DNA of 64,000 nt, from NCBI GenBank assembly GCA_035621235.1, contig CP141731.1, positions 2,294,001 to 2,358,000 on the forward strand. Reading direction: 5' to 3'. Within the stretch, counting starts at the first letter, position 1, and every line of letters starts with the position of its first letter. Below, one piece after another: positions 25,416 to 34,408 of this stretch. The notes beneath the pieces were generated by a model. It searched no databases, was not told the origin of the DNA, and worked only from the letters and a program-made list of their open reading frames with translations. Origin of the DNA: Actinomycetaceae bacterium MB13-C1-2 (GTDB lineage Bacteria > Actinomycetota > Actinomycetes > Actinomycetales > Actinomycetaceae). The position numbers and the translations under genes are program-made.

Positions 25416-26543
25416 CTAGGACTGTGCAGCCTCACAGGTAGCAAAACCCGATGTCTGTCCAGCGGCGATCTGTTGTACGACGTCTACTGCGCCTCCGAGC
25501 GTCTTCACCGGAATTACGGTCAGGCCTTTCGGAATATTTCCAACCACCAAGTCGCAGTTGTCATACGGAACGAGGAACCAGTCCGCACCGTCACGTTTGG
25601 CGCCGTACATCTTCTGCTTGACTCCACCGATCGGCATTACGTCACCGGAAAAACTCAGCGCTCCCGTACCGGCAATTACCTGGCCGCCGGTTATGTCTTG
25701 GTCACTCAGTCGGTTGATGATTCCCAGCGCAAAAATGAGCCCGGCGGATGGACCGCCAATACGTTCTAGGTGAATAGTTACGTCGAGTGGCAACTCAGTG
25801 TCGGCTGACAGGTAGATGCCCATCTTTGAACCCTCAAAGTTCTCTCCGTCTTGTGGCCCCGTCGTAACTATGGGGATCTCGATCTTTTCGCCCCCTCGAT
25901 CGACCGTAACCACGACAGTTGATCCCGGCGTGGTTTCCTTCATCAAGTCGAAGGGAACAGAAGGTCGATCCACCCGATGCTCGGTGCCATCAGGAGTCCT
26001 AATCGAAACAAGCACGTCCCCTTGCTCGACCTGCCCTTCTGCACTGCTTCCGGGAACGGCTCCCTCGATTGTCAGTGTTGACTCCATCGGAATCCCAAGA
26101 TAATCGAATGCTGCGATCGAGGCTGCCGAGTGAGAAGACGTCATTTGTGCAGCACCTGCGTCTTTCAACTGTTCGGCAGTGATGGTCTCGTCATAGAGAT
26201 CCTCGTAACGATCTACCTCGTCGGCCGGATTCAACTTTGCTCGAATCAGGTCAATGAGACGGAGCTTGGTACCGGGTCCGCCAGACTCGGAAACGGTCAC
26301 CATCCGCAGCTGTCCCTCGTCCTCGCTCTCCGGACGAACGGCCGGAACCGAGGGATCATCGGCCTCGCCGAATTCGAGGACAACCGTGCTCCCCTGAGAA
26401 CCAAGAACGTTGACGGTTGGTCCCGGACTGTGAACCACGTATGGAACAGGAATCATTGCAACGCCGATGAGTAACACCGTAAGTAGGGCGACCACAATCG
26501 CAGCGCGAAGGACAAGCCGCATCCGACTCGCGTGTTTCGTCAT
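25416..26543 (-). CDS. YlbL-type PDZ / Lon-like S16 membrane protease
   Basis: 375-residue membrane-anchored protease. One N-terminal TM helix (LRAAIVVALLTVLLIGVAMI), a PDZ domain around GAVPGSSAEGQVEQGDVLVS, and a C-terminal Lon-type proteolytic domain with the Ser266 (GGPSAGLIFALG) and Lys309 (PIGGVKQK) dyad. The active domain faces outward in this topology. The start is ATG 26543 with GAGG nine bases upstream; the longer frame to 26597 is not supported. It adjoins the DUF2342 gene divergently, a conserved actinobacterial pairing. Substrate unknown. Confidence 0.9.
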   Translation of the reverse strand: MTKHASRMRLVLRAAIVVALLTVLLIGVAMIPVPYVVHSPGPTVNVLGSQGSTVVLEFGEADDPSVPAVRPESEDEGQLRMVTVSESGGPGTKLRLIDLIRAKLNPADEVDRYEDLYDETITAEQLKDAGAAQMTSSHSAASIAAFDYLGIPMESTLTIEGAVPGSSAEGQVEQGDVLVSIRTPDGTEHRVDRPSVPFDLMKETTPGSTVVVTVDRGGEKIEIPIVTTGPQDGENFEGSKMGIYLSADTELPLDVTIHLERIGGPSAGLIFALGIINRLSDQDITGGQVIAGTGALSFSGDVMPIGGVKQKMYGAKRDGADWFLVPYDNCDLVVGNIPKGLTVIPVKTLGGAVDVVQQIAAGQTSGFATCEAAQS

Positions 26544-26638
26544 AAATGAATCCTCAGTTTCCGTTAGAGCAATTTCGCCTACGGCCCTATTGTGCATCCA
26601 TCGGCCAATTTGGGTTTACACGCCTGTAGGCTCGGACT

Positions 26639-28075
26639 ATGGAAGACGATCAGGGTAAACCGAACGAGGAAGAACCACAGGATTTCCTCGAACAGTTCCT
26701 TCAAGGATTCTTAGGTCCACAGGCGGGCGAGGAAGCCGCGAGAGCGATGCGTGAGCAGGGTTTTGATATATCTGCGATGGGAAACTTTGCTTCACCTGGG
26801 GCTATGGCGCAGGCCATGAACCAGTTCCGATTTCTTATGGACTCGTCAAGCGGACCCGTGAACTGGCGAATGGTTGAGGACATCGGACGTCAAATGGCCT
26901 ATCAGTCGGGTGACCCCCGCCTCTCGGCCGCGCAATCTGGGCAGGTAAGGCAGGTGCTGTCGGTAGCAGACCTCTGGTTGGACCCGGTTACAGATTTCAC
27001 CATGCGCGGAAGCGAACGTGAGGCTTGGACGCGGGCGGAGTGGGTCGATCAGACACTGCCCGCCTGGAAGAACGTTTTCAATCCGATCGCCGAGAATGTG
27101 GCCAGGGCAATGGGTGAGTCCATCCAGTCCCAGATTGGTGATGGGGCAATGGTTCCCGAGGAAATGTCGGGAATGATCGGTTCGCTGAGCAACATGATTC
27201 CTAAGATTTCTGCGGTCTCCTTCGGTGCCCAAATTGGGCAGGCTCTGTCGGCTATGGCAAAAGACAGTTTTGGCACATCCGATGCAGGTTTTCCTTTGAC
27301 CCAGCCAGGCATCGCCGCACTGGTACCGACAAACATTGCCGCATTCGCTGAGGGACTCGATGATGATTTCGCGACGATTCAGCAGTACGTGGCAGTACGG
27401 GAGGTGGCGCACGCTCGCCTGCTTGCATCGGTCCCGTGGTTACGACACGACCTTGAGCTGGCGGTTATCCGCTACGCCCAAGAGATCGCACTGGATGATG
27501 ACGCGATCGCGGACGCCGCGCGCTCCATCGATCCCTCTGACCCCGAGTCGTTACAGCGTGCCATGAACGGTGGAGTGTTTGCCACGGAGGCAACTGAAGA
27601 CCAGGCTCGTGCTCTGCAGCGTTTGGAGACGCTACTGTCGCTCATTGAAGGTTGGGTCGAGACCGTCACAGCCACAGCAGTTGCTCCCTACCTGCCAAAC
27701 GCCGACAGACTGCGAGAGCTTATTAGGCGCCGAAGAGTCACGGGTTCTTCGGCTGACAAACTCCTAGGAGAGTTGGTCGGACTAAAGTTGCGTCCACGGC
27801 AAGCTCGCGGCGCGGCACACATATTCCGTAATCTGGAGATAGAGGGAGGTCCGGGCGCGCGTGACTCGGTCTGGGCGCACCCCGATTTCGTTCCGACCAG
27901 CGAAGACCTAGAGAATCCGATCCAGTTCCATGCCTCTGGTACGGCCGTTGTTGCCGAGCAAGACTCCGAGTTTGATAGGGAGATGCAAAAGCTACTTGAG
28001 GGAACTCTCGAATGGGATGAAAACGTCCCCGAAGATCTGCGGAGCGCCGAAGAGCCACACGAGGACGAGGAGTAG
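26639..28075 (+). CDS. DUF2342 / zincin-2 family protein
   Basis: 478-residue conserved actinobacterial protein of the zincin-like family (COG5282). Typical blocks are WRMVEDIGRQMA, EWVDQTLPAWKNVFNPIAE, QYVAVREVAHARLLASVPWL and an acidic C-terminus. No HExxH zinc motif is seen; the nearest segment is REVAHARL, so calling it an active protease is unsafe. There is no clear ribosome-binding site before the ATG, and a TAGGCT sequence about 12 bases upstream may be a -10 of a leaderless mRNA. Adjacent to ylbL, as in Mycobacterium. Confidence 0.85.
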   Translation: MEDDQGKPNEEEPQDFLEQFLQGFLGPQAGEEAARAMREQGFDISAMGNFASPGAMAQAMNQFRFLMDSSSGPVNWRMVEDIGRQMAYQSGDPRLSAAQSGQVRQVLSVADLWLDPVTDFTMRGSEREAWTRAEWVDQTLPAWKNVFNPIAENVARAMGESIQSQIGDGAMVPEEMSGMIGSLSNMIPKISAVSFGAQIGQALSAMAKDSFGTSDAGFPLTQPGIAALVPTNIAAFAEGLDDDFATIQQYVAVREVAHARLLASVPWLRHDLELAVIRYAQEIALDDDAIADAARSIDPSDPESLQRAMNGGVFATEATEDQARALQRLETLLSLIEGWVETVTATAVAPYLPNADRLRELIRRRRVTGSSADKLLGELVGLKLRPRQARGAAHIFRNLEIEGGPGARDSVWAHPDFVPTSEDLENPIQFHASGTAVVAEQDSEFDREMQKLLEGTLEWDENVPEDLRSAEEPHEDEE

Positions 28076-28078
28076 CGG

Positions 28079-28120
28079 AAGAGGTAGCACCGCTCGTTGA
28101 TTAGTGGCACTACCTCTTTT
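28079..28120 (+). terminator. Intrinsic terminator after DUF2342 gene
   Basis: Arms AAGAGGTAG and CTACCTCTT with an inner CCGCT/AGTGG pairing, followed by T residues on the plus strand. It lies between convergent DUF2342 and carbamate kinase genes. Confidence 0.75.
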
Positions 28121-28130
28121 GACTCGCAAC

Positions 28131-29063
28131 CTAACTGATTCGAGTGCCCGACTGACCTCCGAGCGCTTCTGCGGCACGCTGAAGTGAACCGATTATGGCT
28201 TCACGTCCGGGTGCTCCTTCAACGAATGAAAGCGCCGCCTCCACTTTTGGCTTCATCGACCCTTCGGCAAAGTGTCCCTGATCCAAATAGCGGTGCATGG
28301 TAGCTGTGTCTACGTCATCCAAACTCGTCTGCTCCGGTGTTCCCCAGTTGATCGCAACGTTGTCCACCGCCGTGAGGATGATTAGTCTTTCGGCACCCAC
28401 GACCTCGGCAAGCTTCGCGGCAGACCGATCCTTGTCGATGACAGCCGCAACCCCTTTCGTTCCGCTGCCGTCACTAATCACAGGAATTCCACCACCACCG
28501 CAGGCGACTACTACAAAACCCGCGTCGACCAGCCCCGTGATTGCATCACGTTCCATTATCGAGACCGGCTTCGGGGAAGCCACGTACTCACGCCAACCGC
28601 GGGACGCATCTTCCTTGAAGATGCAACCGGGATACTCCTCCATCAGAACCTTTGCCCTCTGCTGGTCCACAAACTCACCAATTGGCTTCGTCGGATGCTG
28701 GAATGCGGGATCGTCGGCATCTACCAACACATCTGTAACGATCGTTACACACTGCTTGCCCGTGTCATGATGCGTCAGTTCTCTGGTCATGGCTTGCTGC
28801 AGGTGGTATCCGATGTATCCCTGACTCATTGCGGTGCATTCGGCGAGGGGCATTGGGGCGATATCCCAGTCCATCTGAGAGGCTTTGGTAAATGTCTTGT
28901 CGATCATTCCGACCTGGGGACCATTACCATGACACAGGACCAGATCGTTTCCTGCCAGTACCAACTCGACTAGCGACCGCGCGGCAACTTCGACCCTCTC
29001 AATCTGTTCGGTCGGAGTATCCCCCAGTGCATTTCCACCTAACGCGACAACAATCCGTGCCAC
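28131..29063 (-). CDS. arcC: Carbamate kinase
   Basis: 310-residue carbamate kinase, making ATP from carbamoyl phosphate (last step of arginine, agmatine or purine fermentation). Motifs: VVALGGNALG at the N-terminus, LCHGNGPQVG, VVACGGGGIPV and AGFVVVACGGGG region, then IDKDRSAAKLA and LDQGHFAEGSMKPKVEAA near the end. It stands alone with no arcA, arcB, allantoin or agmatine genes nearby, so the source of carbamoyl phosphate cannot be told here. It interrupts an otherwise conserved housekeeping block. Confidence 0.95.
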   Translation of the reverse strand: MARIVVALGGNALGDTPTEQIERVEVAARSLVELVLAGNDLVLCHGNGPQVGMIDKTFTKASQMDWDIAPMPLAECTAMSQGYIGYHLQQAMTRELTHHDTGKQCVTIVTDVLVDADDPAFQHPTKPIGEFVDQQRAKVLMEEYPGCIFKEDASRGWREYVASPKPVSIMERDAITGLVDAGFVVVACGGGGIPVISDGSGTKGVAAVIDKDRSAAKLAEVVGAERLIILTAVDNVAINWGTPEQTSLDDVDTATMHRYLDQGHFAEGSMKPKVEAALSFVEGAPGREAIIGSLQRAAEALGGQSGTRIS

Positions 29064-29368
29064 CGGCTCCTCCTACAGTCCTGCTAGCTCGTATTCTGGG
29101 AAGGCTCTCATCGAGGAAAGTCGGTGAGAGTAGTAGAACTTTACGTCACAGGAGCCCCTCACAGAACGTAGTCCGTCTGTGCCTTATAAGCGGCTGTTTT
29201 GCTAAGACAGAATCTGGAAGCGGCCCGTGAGGTCCGCTGACCAGCCATGATGTGACGCCCAAACCATAATAATCACATTGCGTTTTCCACAGACCTCATT
29301 TTCACCGCCTAACCGTCATGGTTCGTTCATCCTTGATAGCGGAAATACCAATTAGAGAGGAGCGCCAC
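29064..29368. other. Gene-free divergent region, arcC / E1-like gene
   Basis: About 305 bases between divergent genes. A short CTCTCA/TGAGAG inverted repeat near 29105-29130 and A+T-rich stretches near 29260-29290 are the only features. The plus-strand frame runs back to 29318 but without a ribosome-binding site. Presumably holds both promoters; nothing else is seen. Confidence 0.5.
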
Positions 29369-30349
29369 ATGGTCTCCCATAAGAAACATCTTGTTCCAGG
29401 AACCTTGGTGCACGAGGTCGAAAATGGCATGGTCCAAGTCGGGAGCAACCCGAAGCATTCGGTGTTGTTCTCCGGGCTTAGTAACGCAGAAATTTCTTGG
29501 TTGAAATCTCTTAGAGATGTTCCTTTTGGGGGCGGCAGCCGACAACGCCGAGCGAGCGAGGATCTAACCGGCCGACAGGAGGAAGCCCTTCGCCTGCTGG
29601 GTGCAGCCGGCCTCCTTGACTGCGGCGAACCCCGGATGAGAACACTCAGAATTCGGGTAGTGGGCCTAAATGACGTTGGAATTCGAATAGCGAGAATCCT
29701 CGCCGAAATCCGAATAAAGCACATCGAGGTGAGGGATCCGAGATTCGTTGACAGTGACTGTGAACTCCTGTTTCCCTCCTCAGCCAAAGGTCAACCGAGA
29801 GAACGGGCCACGCGAGAGATGATCCGAGACATCTCTCCCAACACGTGTCTAGGCAAGATCGCTGTCCCAGACCTGGCCATCGTCTGCAGCGAGAGAACCA
29901 TCGATTTCGGCATAGTGGGTCTGCTGCTAAGCCACGACACGCCCCACGTACCAGTTGTCTTAGACGATCGCCAAGTAACTGTTGGTCCTCTGGTAGTCCC
30001 GGGTCAGACAGCATGCGCTCTGTGCGCCGAGCTTCATTCCGCAGACCGAATCCCCGGGTTGGGCTATTTCGCAGATGCGCTAAGGCGGAGCGGACCGTGT
30101 CGTTCCGTCTCATTTATCTCTACTATGGCGGCCGCGGCAGTGGTCAACATTATCGATGCCGTTGCCGCGAACCGGTTCCCTCGGCCGCAGACCACATCGA
30201 ACTCGGACCCTGAGCAACCGTCGTCGACGTCCACGGCCCCTACTCCCCTTCTCAGGGTGGGCACCGAGGGAATAACGACTCAGTACGTCATGCCCCATGC
30301 AGACTGCGGCTGTATTGGCCTGAACACCGAGCTAGTGCGAGCCAACTAG
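29369..30349 (+). CDS. Degenerate E1/ThiF-like (cyclodehydratase-type) protein
   Basis: 326-residue protein related to the ThiF/E1-like component of azole cyclodehydratases and to a conserved actinobacterial orphan next to uvrD2. The nucleotide loop is degenerate (VVGLNDVGIRIARIL; the family GxGxxG is broken). The zinc-site cysteines remain: CALC in VPGQTACALCAELH and CGC in HADCGCIGLN near the C-terminus. No YcaO, dehydrogenase or precursor-peptide gene is nearby. The start is ATG 29369 with GAGGAG six bases upstream. Role unknown; a leader-peptide-binding or scaffold function is inference from family. Confidence 0.72.
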   Translation: MVSHKKHLVPGTLVHEVENGMVQVGSNPKHSVLFSGLSNAEISWLKSLRDVPFGGGSRQRRASEDLTGRQEEALRLLGAAGLLDCGEPRMRTLRIRVVGLNDVGIRIARILAEIRIKHIEVRDPRFVDSDCELLFPSSAKGQPRERATREMIRDISPNTCLGKIAVPDLAIVCSERTIDFGIVGLLLSHDTPHVPVVLDDRQVTVGPLVVPGQTACALCAELHSADRIPGLGYFADALRRSGPCRSVSFISTMAAAAVVNIIDAVAANRFPRPQTTSNSDPEQPSSTSTAPTPLLRVGTEGITTQYVMPHADCGCIGLNTELVRAN

Positions 30350-30421
30350 CTTCTGTGCGGCATAGCCTGACCCAAGCTTATGGACCGATTCGGGGGTACG
30401 AGCTCGCTCACCGACTATCCA

Positions 30422-32512
30422 TTAGTTGTCTGAGGCGATCTCACGGACCGTCTTTAGGATCTCTGCACCGAACTGGGTTAGCTTCACATCGCCTATGCCC
30501 CTTAGGACACCAAGCTGTCTCATCGTCTTTGGCCTTGCCGTCGCGATGTCACGCAGAGTCGTGTTTGGAAGCACCGTATAGGCTGGGCGTCCCATCGCGT
30601 CTGCGGTGTCCTTTCGCCACTGACGCAACTGCTCGTACAGTTCCAAAGTGGCCTGATCGGATTCGTCTTGGAACTCTTGTTCTTCAGTTTTACGACGCTG
30701 CCCGCCCGCCAGTCGTCTTGTCTTGTTCGAGGGATCACCAGCAGGCCACAGGGGCCCCAAGAATCTACTAACCTTTCGAACATTACGACCGCCCCCTCCC
30801 TTGGACCTAGACCATGAAATCTGCAGTTCTCGCTTCGCCCGAGTAATTCCGACATACAGTAGACGGCGTTCTTCTTCAATCGCCTCTGGTGTTGTCGCAA
30901 GCGAGATCGGTATCAATCCCTCGGAGCATCCACCCAGAAAAACCGCCTCCCATTCGAGGCCCTTTGCTGCGTGCAAGCTACTCAGAGTGACTCCTTCAAT
31001 CTGCGGAGCGGCCTTATTTTCGGCCCTTTCTTGAAGCTCGACAAAGAAGGCCGCGAGCGACAAATCCCTTCTCGAACGAGCCATCTGAACCAGCGCATCA
31101 AGGTTGCTCCATCTTTCGCGCACTGCTCCTTCACCGGTGGGCGGCTGAGGAGACCAACCGAGAGTGGAAACAACCTCTTCAACCTGTTCGAGTAGGCTCG
31201 GCTCTCCCTTGAGCCCAGTGTCCTCTGCCAGAGCGGAAACCCTAGCCTGTTGGCGTAGAAGCATCACGGCCCGACGCACTTCTTCACGGTCAAAGAACCG
31301 CGCGCCACCGTGGACTTGATAATTGATTCCCTCGGCGCCCAACGCCTCTTCAAACAACCTGGACTGAGCGTTTGTCCGGTAGAGGATTGCTATCTCTGAC
31401 AGGCGGGTACCTGCCGCCTGAACCTCGCGGATTCGCCTAGTTATTCCCGCCGCTTCTTCTTCATCACTGTCATACACGTTGAATCGAACGGCCGGACCTG
31501 TTGGCTGTCCGGCAACAAGTCGAACCGATCCCTTAAGTCCACCTACGCGTGATCGACCATCCATTCCTCTAGCACTTCCGACTACCTGATTAGCCACAGC
31601 GACAATCTGAGGGGTGGAACGATAGTCCCGAACCAGTTCAACCACCTGAGCTCCGCTCATCCATTGTGGAAAGGTCTCTAGATATCGAGAACTCGCGCCG
31701 GTAAAAGAGTAAATGGTCTGAGCGACGTCACCGACAACACAGATGTCTTTGCGATCACCCAGCCACAGTTCAAGCAGTCGATGCTGAATCGGTGAGACAT
31801 CCTGATACTCATCCACTACAAAGCTGCGATAGCGAGAACGGACTGAACGGGCGATATCGTCACTACGAGCAAGCATTGCTGTCGTCAGTGACAAAATATC
31901 CTCGAAATCTATGACCCCTCGTTCGTCCTTGCCCTGTTCGTATGCGTCGATTATCTTCGCGACCATCTCCGCCTCGAGACCGCCGGGAGGGGTTCGCCCG
32001 TCAGCCATAGCTCTTTGTGCGTAGCGGGAGGCATCGACAATCGAGACCTTCGACCACTCAATCTCCGCAGACAAATCCCTTACCAAAGCCTTATCAGCAG
32101 AAATTCCAACCCTCTGCGCTGCGGCCGCGACCAGTGACGCCTTGTGCGAAGCTACACCCGGCATCTGACCTCCATAAGCGACCGGCCAAAAATGTCTCAG
32201 CTGAGCGAGTGCAGCCGAGTGAAACGTCCGGGCAGTAGCCCGACCCGCACCGAGCTCTCTGAGCCTAGATCCCATCTCGGCAGCCGCCTTGGTGGTAAAG
32301 GTGACGGCTAGGACAGTAGAGGGATCGACGGCACCCATCGCAGCCCCATAGGCAATTCGATACGTGATTGCACGGGTTTTGCCTGTCCCAGCGCCAGCTC
32401 TAACACAAAGCGGACCTGTAACCCGCATCGCTACCTGTTGCTGCTGAGCGTCCAGGGCACCGAGCAGTCTGTCAGCTGCTTGCCTGTCATCAGCAGAAGG
32501 TGAGAGAGCCAT
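30422..32512 (-). CDS. uvrD2: UvrD2-type DNA helicase with HRDC domain
   Basis: 696-residue superfamily 1A helicase. Walker A AGAGTGKTRA, motif II DEYQDVSP, motif III GDVAQTIYSF, motif V-VI HAAKGLEWEAV and YVGITRAKREL are intact. A C-terminal HRDC domain follows (YTVLPNTTLRDIATARPKT, GVLRGIGDVK). The cysteine-rich tetracysteine linker described in mycobacterial UvrD2 is missing: the linker (about residues 575-620) is rich in Lys, Arg and Glu and has no cysteine. Convergent with the E1-like gene at a 72-base gap and divergent from rph. Function: DNA unwinding in repair or replication. Confidence 0.93.
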   Translation of the reverse strand: MALSPSADDRQAADRLLGALDAQQQQVAMRVTGPLCVRAGAGTGKTRAITYRIAYGAAMGAVDPSTVLAVTFTTKAAAEMGSRLRELGAGRATARTFHSAALAQLRHFWPVAYGGQMPGVASHKASLVAAAAQRVGISADKALVRDLSAEIEWSKVSIVDASRYAQRAMADGRTPPGGLEAEMVAKIIDAYEQGKDERGVIDFEDILSLTTAMLARSDDIARSVRSRYRSFVVDEYQDVSPIQHRLLELWLGDRKDICVVGDVAQTIYSFTGASSRYLETFPQWMSGAQVVELVRDYRSTPQIVAVANQVVGSARGMDGRSRVGGLKGSVRLVAGQPTGPAVRFNVYDSDEEEAAGITRRIREVQAAGTRLSEIAILYRTNAQSRLFEEALGAEGINYQVHGGARFFDREEVRRAVMLLRQQARVSALAEDTGLKGEPSLLEQVEEVVSTLGWSPQPPTGEGAVRERWSNLDALVQMARSRRDLSLAAFFVELQERAENKAAPQIEGVTLSSLHAAKGLEWEAVFLGGCSEGLIPISLATTPEAIEEERRLLYVGITRAKRELQISWSRSKGGGGRNVRKVSRFLGPLWPAGDPSNKTRRLAGGQRRKTEEQEFQDESDQATLELYEQLRQWRKDTADAMGRPAYTVLPNTTLRDIATARPKTMRQLGVLRGIGDVKLTQFGAEILKTVREIASDN

Positions 32513-32645
32513 ACGCCCAAGGTAGCCATCAACTCCGACATCTGGAAATCACGAAAGTTCAACTGTGGACAATCCCCAATCGGCACACCCTATCGGATCG
32601 GCCACTCCGTGTGAGTAGACGGTAAGAAAGAGATACCGTTTGAAC

Positions 32646-33398
32646 ATGAGTGAAAACCAAGTATCGACAACCAGGGCCGACGGACGTTCGGCCGATCAAA
32701 TCCGACCCGTAAAAATCACCAGAAAATGGACCAATACAGGTGAAGGCTCGGTCTTAGTTGAGTTCGGTGATACTCGCGTCCTCTGCATCGCCTCTTTCTC
32801 AGAAGGAGTTCCGCGCTGGCGGAAGGACTCTGGAGAAGGATGGGTTACCGCTGAGTATGCGATGCTGCCCCGCGCGACATCTGAGAGATCGCCGCGAGAA
32901 TCAGTTCGTGGCAAGATCGGTGGGCGCACCCACGAGATTTCCCGCCTAATTGGTCGCTCGCTACGCGGAGTCGTGAATACGAAAGCACTCGGGGAAAACA
33001 CCATCACCGTCGACTGCGATGTGCTCCAGGCAGACGGGGGAACCCGTACAGCCTCAATAACCGGGGCCTGGGTCGCCCTTTACGACGCAATCGAATGGGC
33101 GATCCAGAAGAGAATCCTCAAAGTTGCTGATCCACGAAGGGTACTCACCGACAACGTCGCCGCCATCTCCGTCGGCATCGTTCGAGGAAACCCCGTCCTC
33201 GACCTACCCTACGTTGAAGACGTTGCGGCCGAGACCGACATGAATGTCGTGGGGATTGGATCCGGGGACCTAATCGAGGTTCAGGGAACGGCAGAGGGCG
33301 CTCCGTTCTCACGAAACGAGCTAGACCAGCTACTCGACCTTGCCCAGGCAGGCATCAGGCAGCTAATCGACCTACAGAACGAGGCGATTGCCAGGTGA
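32646..33398 (+). CDS. rph: Ribonuclease PH
   Basis: 250-residue phosphorolytic 3'-5' exoribonuclease that trims tRNA 3' ends. Conserved blocks [70 protein letters not shown] and [12 protein letters not shown] are complete. The start is ATG 32646; TTG 32640 has a better spaced GAAAGAG and could be used. It overlaps rdgB by four bases (GTGA), giving the rph-rdgB pair common in bacteria. Confidence 0.96.
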   Translation: MSENQVSTTRADGRSADQIRPVKITRKWTNTGEGSVLVEFGDTRVLCIASFSEGVPRWRKDSGEGWVTAEYAMLPRATSERSPRESVRGKIGGRTHEISRLIGRSLRGVVNTKALGENTITVDCDVLQADGGTRTASITGAWVALYDAIEWAIQKRILKVADPRRVLTDNVAAISVGIVRGNPVLDLPYVEDVAAETDMNVVGIGSGDLIEVQGTAEGAPFSRNELDQLLDLAQAGIRQLIDLQNEAIAR

Positions 33399-34024
33399 GC
33401 AGACCACGGCCCCTTTTGGTTCTAGCCAGCGGCAACGAGCATAAGGTCGAGGAGATACGCACCATTTTGACTCCCTCACTTCCCGGCCTCGATCTGAGTC
33501 GAATCGTGTCAATGGCGGAGTTTGGTGTTGATTCACCCGTCGAAGACGCGCTGACTTTCGAGGGGAATGCTCTGCTAAAGGCACGGGCAGTCACGGCGGC
33601 AACTGGGCTTCCCGCCCTTGCTGATGACTCCGGCCTCACTGTGGATGCCATGGGGGGCGCCCCGGGCATCTTCTCGGCGCGCTGGAGCGGGGGACACGGG
33701 GATGATGCAGGCAACCTCGAGTTGCTACTCGCCCAGGTTTCCGATCTGAAGGAAGAGGACAGGGGAGCACAGTTTGTCTGCGCTGCGGCCCTGGCGCTAC
33801 CCGACGGAAAGTCGGTCACTACCGAGGGGATTATGCGCGGCGTTCTTGCCACGCAGCCCCGAGGAAAGAATGGTTTTGGATATGATCCAGCATTCATCGC
33901 GGACGGATACCGGGTGACAAACGCAGAGCTGAGTGCAGAGGAGAAAAACCAGATCTCTCACCGCGCAAAGGCAATGCGTGACATGGCTCCGTACATCGCA
34001 AAGCTATTCGATCAGTCGCACTAG
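33395..34024 (+). CDS. rdgB: XTP/dITP diphosphatase (RdgB/HAM1)
   Basis: 209-residue nucleotide-pool sanitiser that hydrolyses dITP and XTP to monophosphates. The N-terminal [14 protein letters not shown], the catalytic [19 protein letters not shown] and the FGYDPAF motif with a final SHRAKAM are present. GTG start overlapping the rph stop; translation is coupled. Same gene order as Mycobacterium rphA-Rv1341. Confidence 0.95.
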   Translation: MSRPRPLLVLASGNEHKVEEIRTILTPSLPGLDLSRIVSMAEFGVDSPVEDALTFEGNALLKARAVTAATGLPALADDSGLTVDAMGGAPGIFSARWSGGHGDDAGNLELLLAQVSDLKEEDRGAQFVCAAALALPDGKSVTTEGIMRGVLATQPRGKNGFGYDPAFIADGYRVTNAELSAEEKNQISHRAKAMRDMAPYIAKLFDQSH

Positions 34025-34043
34025 AGTCCCGCGCCGCAAGCTA

Positions 34044-34203
34044 GGGTGTGTCTCCTAAATATGTGCTCAGGCGAGGATGCCCGGGAAATTCGTGGTTGCA
34101 AGGCGGAAGAGGAGGCTTTGCTGGTGGCAAAGCCGACGATGACAACGTAGCAAACGCGGATTTCCCGGTCACCACAGCAAGCAAAGATATAGGAGACACA
34201 CCC
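34044..34203. mobile_element. MITE-like element with perfect terminal inverted repeats
   Basis: The element has termini GGGTGTGTCTCCTA and TAGGAGACACACCC, flanked on both sides by CTA, which could be a 3-bp target duplication of the IS5/IS1031 type. Counting the flank, the inverted repeat is 18 bp perfect (34040-34057 and 34190-34207). The 160-bp interior has no transposase. This is a non-autonomous element or an internally deleted insertion sequence in the gap after rdgB. Confidence 0.65.
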
Positions 34204-34408
34204 TAGCTTCCTAGATCGCACAAAGTCGGCGCATCACCAGGTAAGCGGACAAAGGCCTGTCGGACGATAGTCGTTGTGCTTCTGCCAGGACCACCTATCG
34301 CATCGCAAAGCAAATGAACGAAGGCTTGCCGGTGCAAGTCAAACGAGGGCGCCGCCGACAAGCTCTAGCTTTGCGCTGATGCAGTGGGCGAAGCTGCGAC
34401 GCCGGAAA
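34204..34408. other. Gene-free stretch after MITE
   Basis: Together with the MITE this makes a gap of 384 bases between the convergent rdgB and MBL genes. No open frame with a start signal, no T-tailed hairpin and no recognisable gene remnant were seen in it. Confidence 0.5.

Noticed and set aside
26846-27412. 188-residue open frame antisense to the DUF2342 gene
   Set aside because: No family motifs; complete overlap with a conserved gene on the other strand.
33355-33897. 180-residue open frame antisense to rdgB
   Set aside because: Lies wholly over the well-supported rph/rdgB genes; composition (Ser/Arg/Pro-rich) is that of an antisense shadow.
34021-34221. 66-residue minus-strand frame inside the MITE
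   Set aside because: Created by the element itself; it reads through both terminal repeats and has no transposase motif.
34025-34408. A CRISPR array or rRNA/ncRNA in the gap after rdgB
   Set aside because: Only one inverted-repeat pair is present, with no regularly spaced repeats and no RNA family I recognise.
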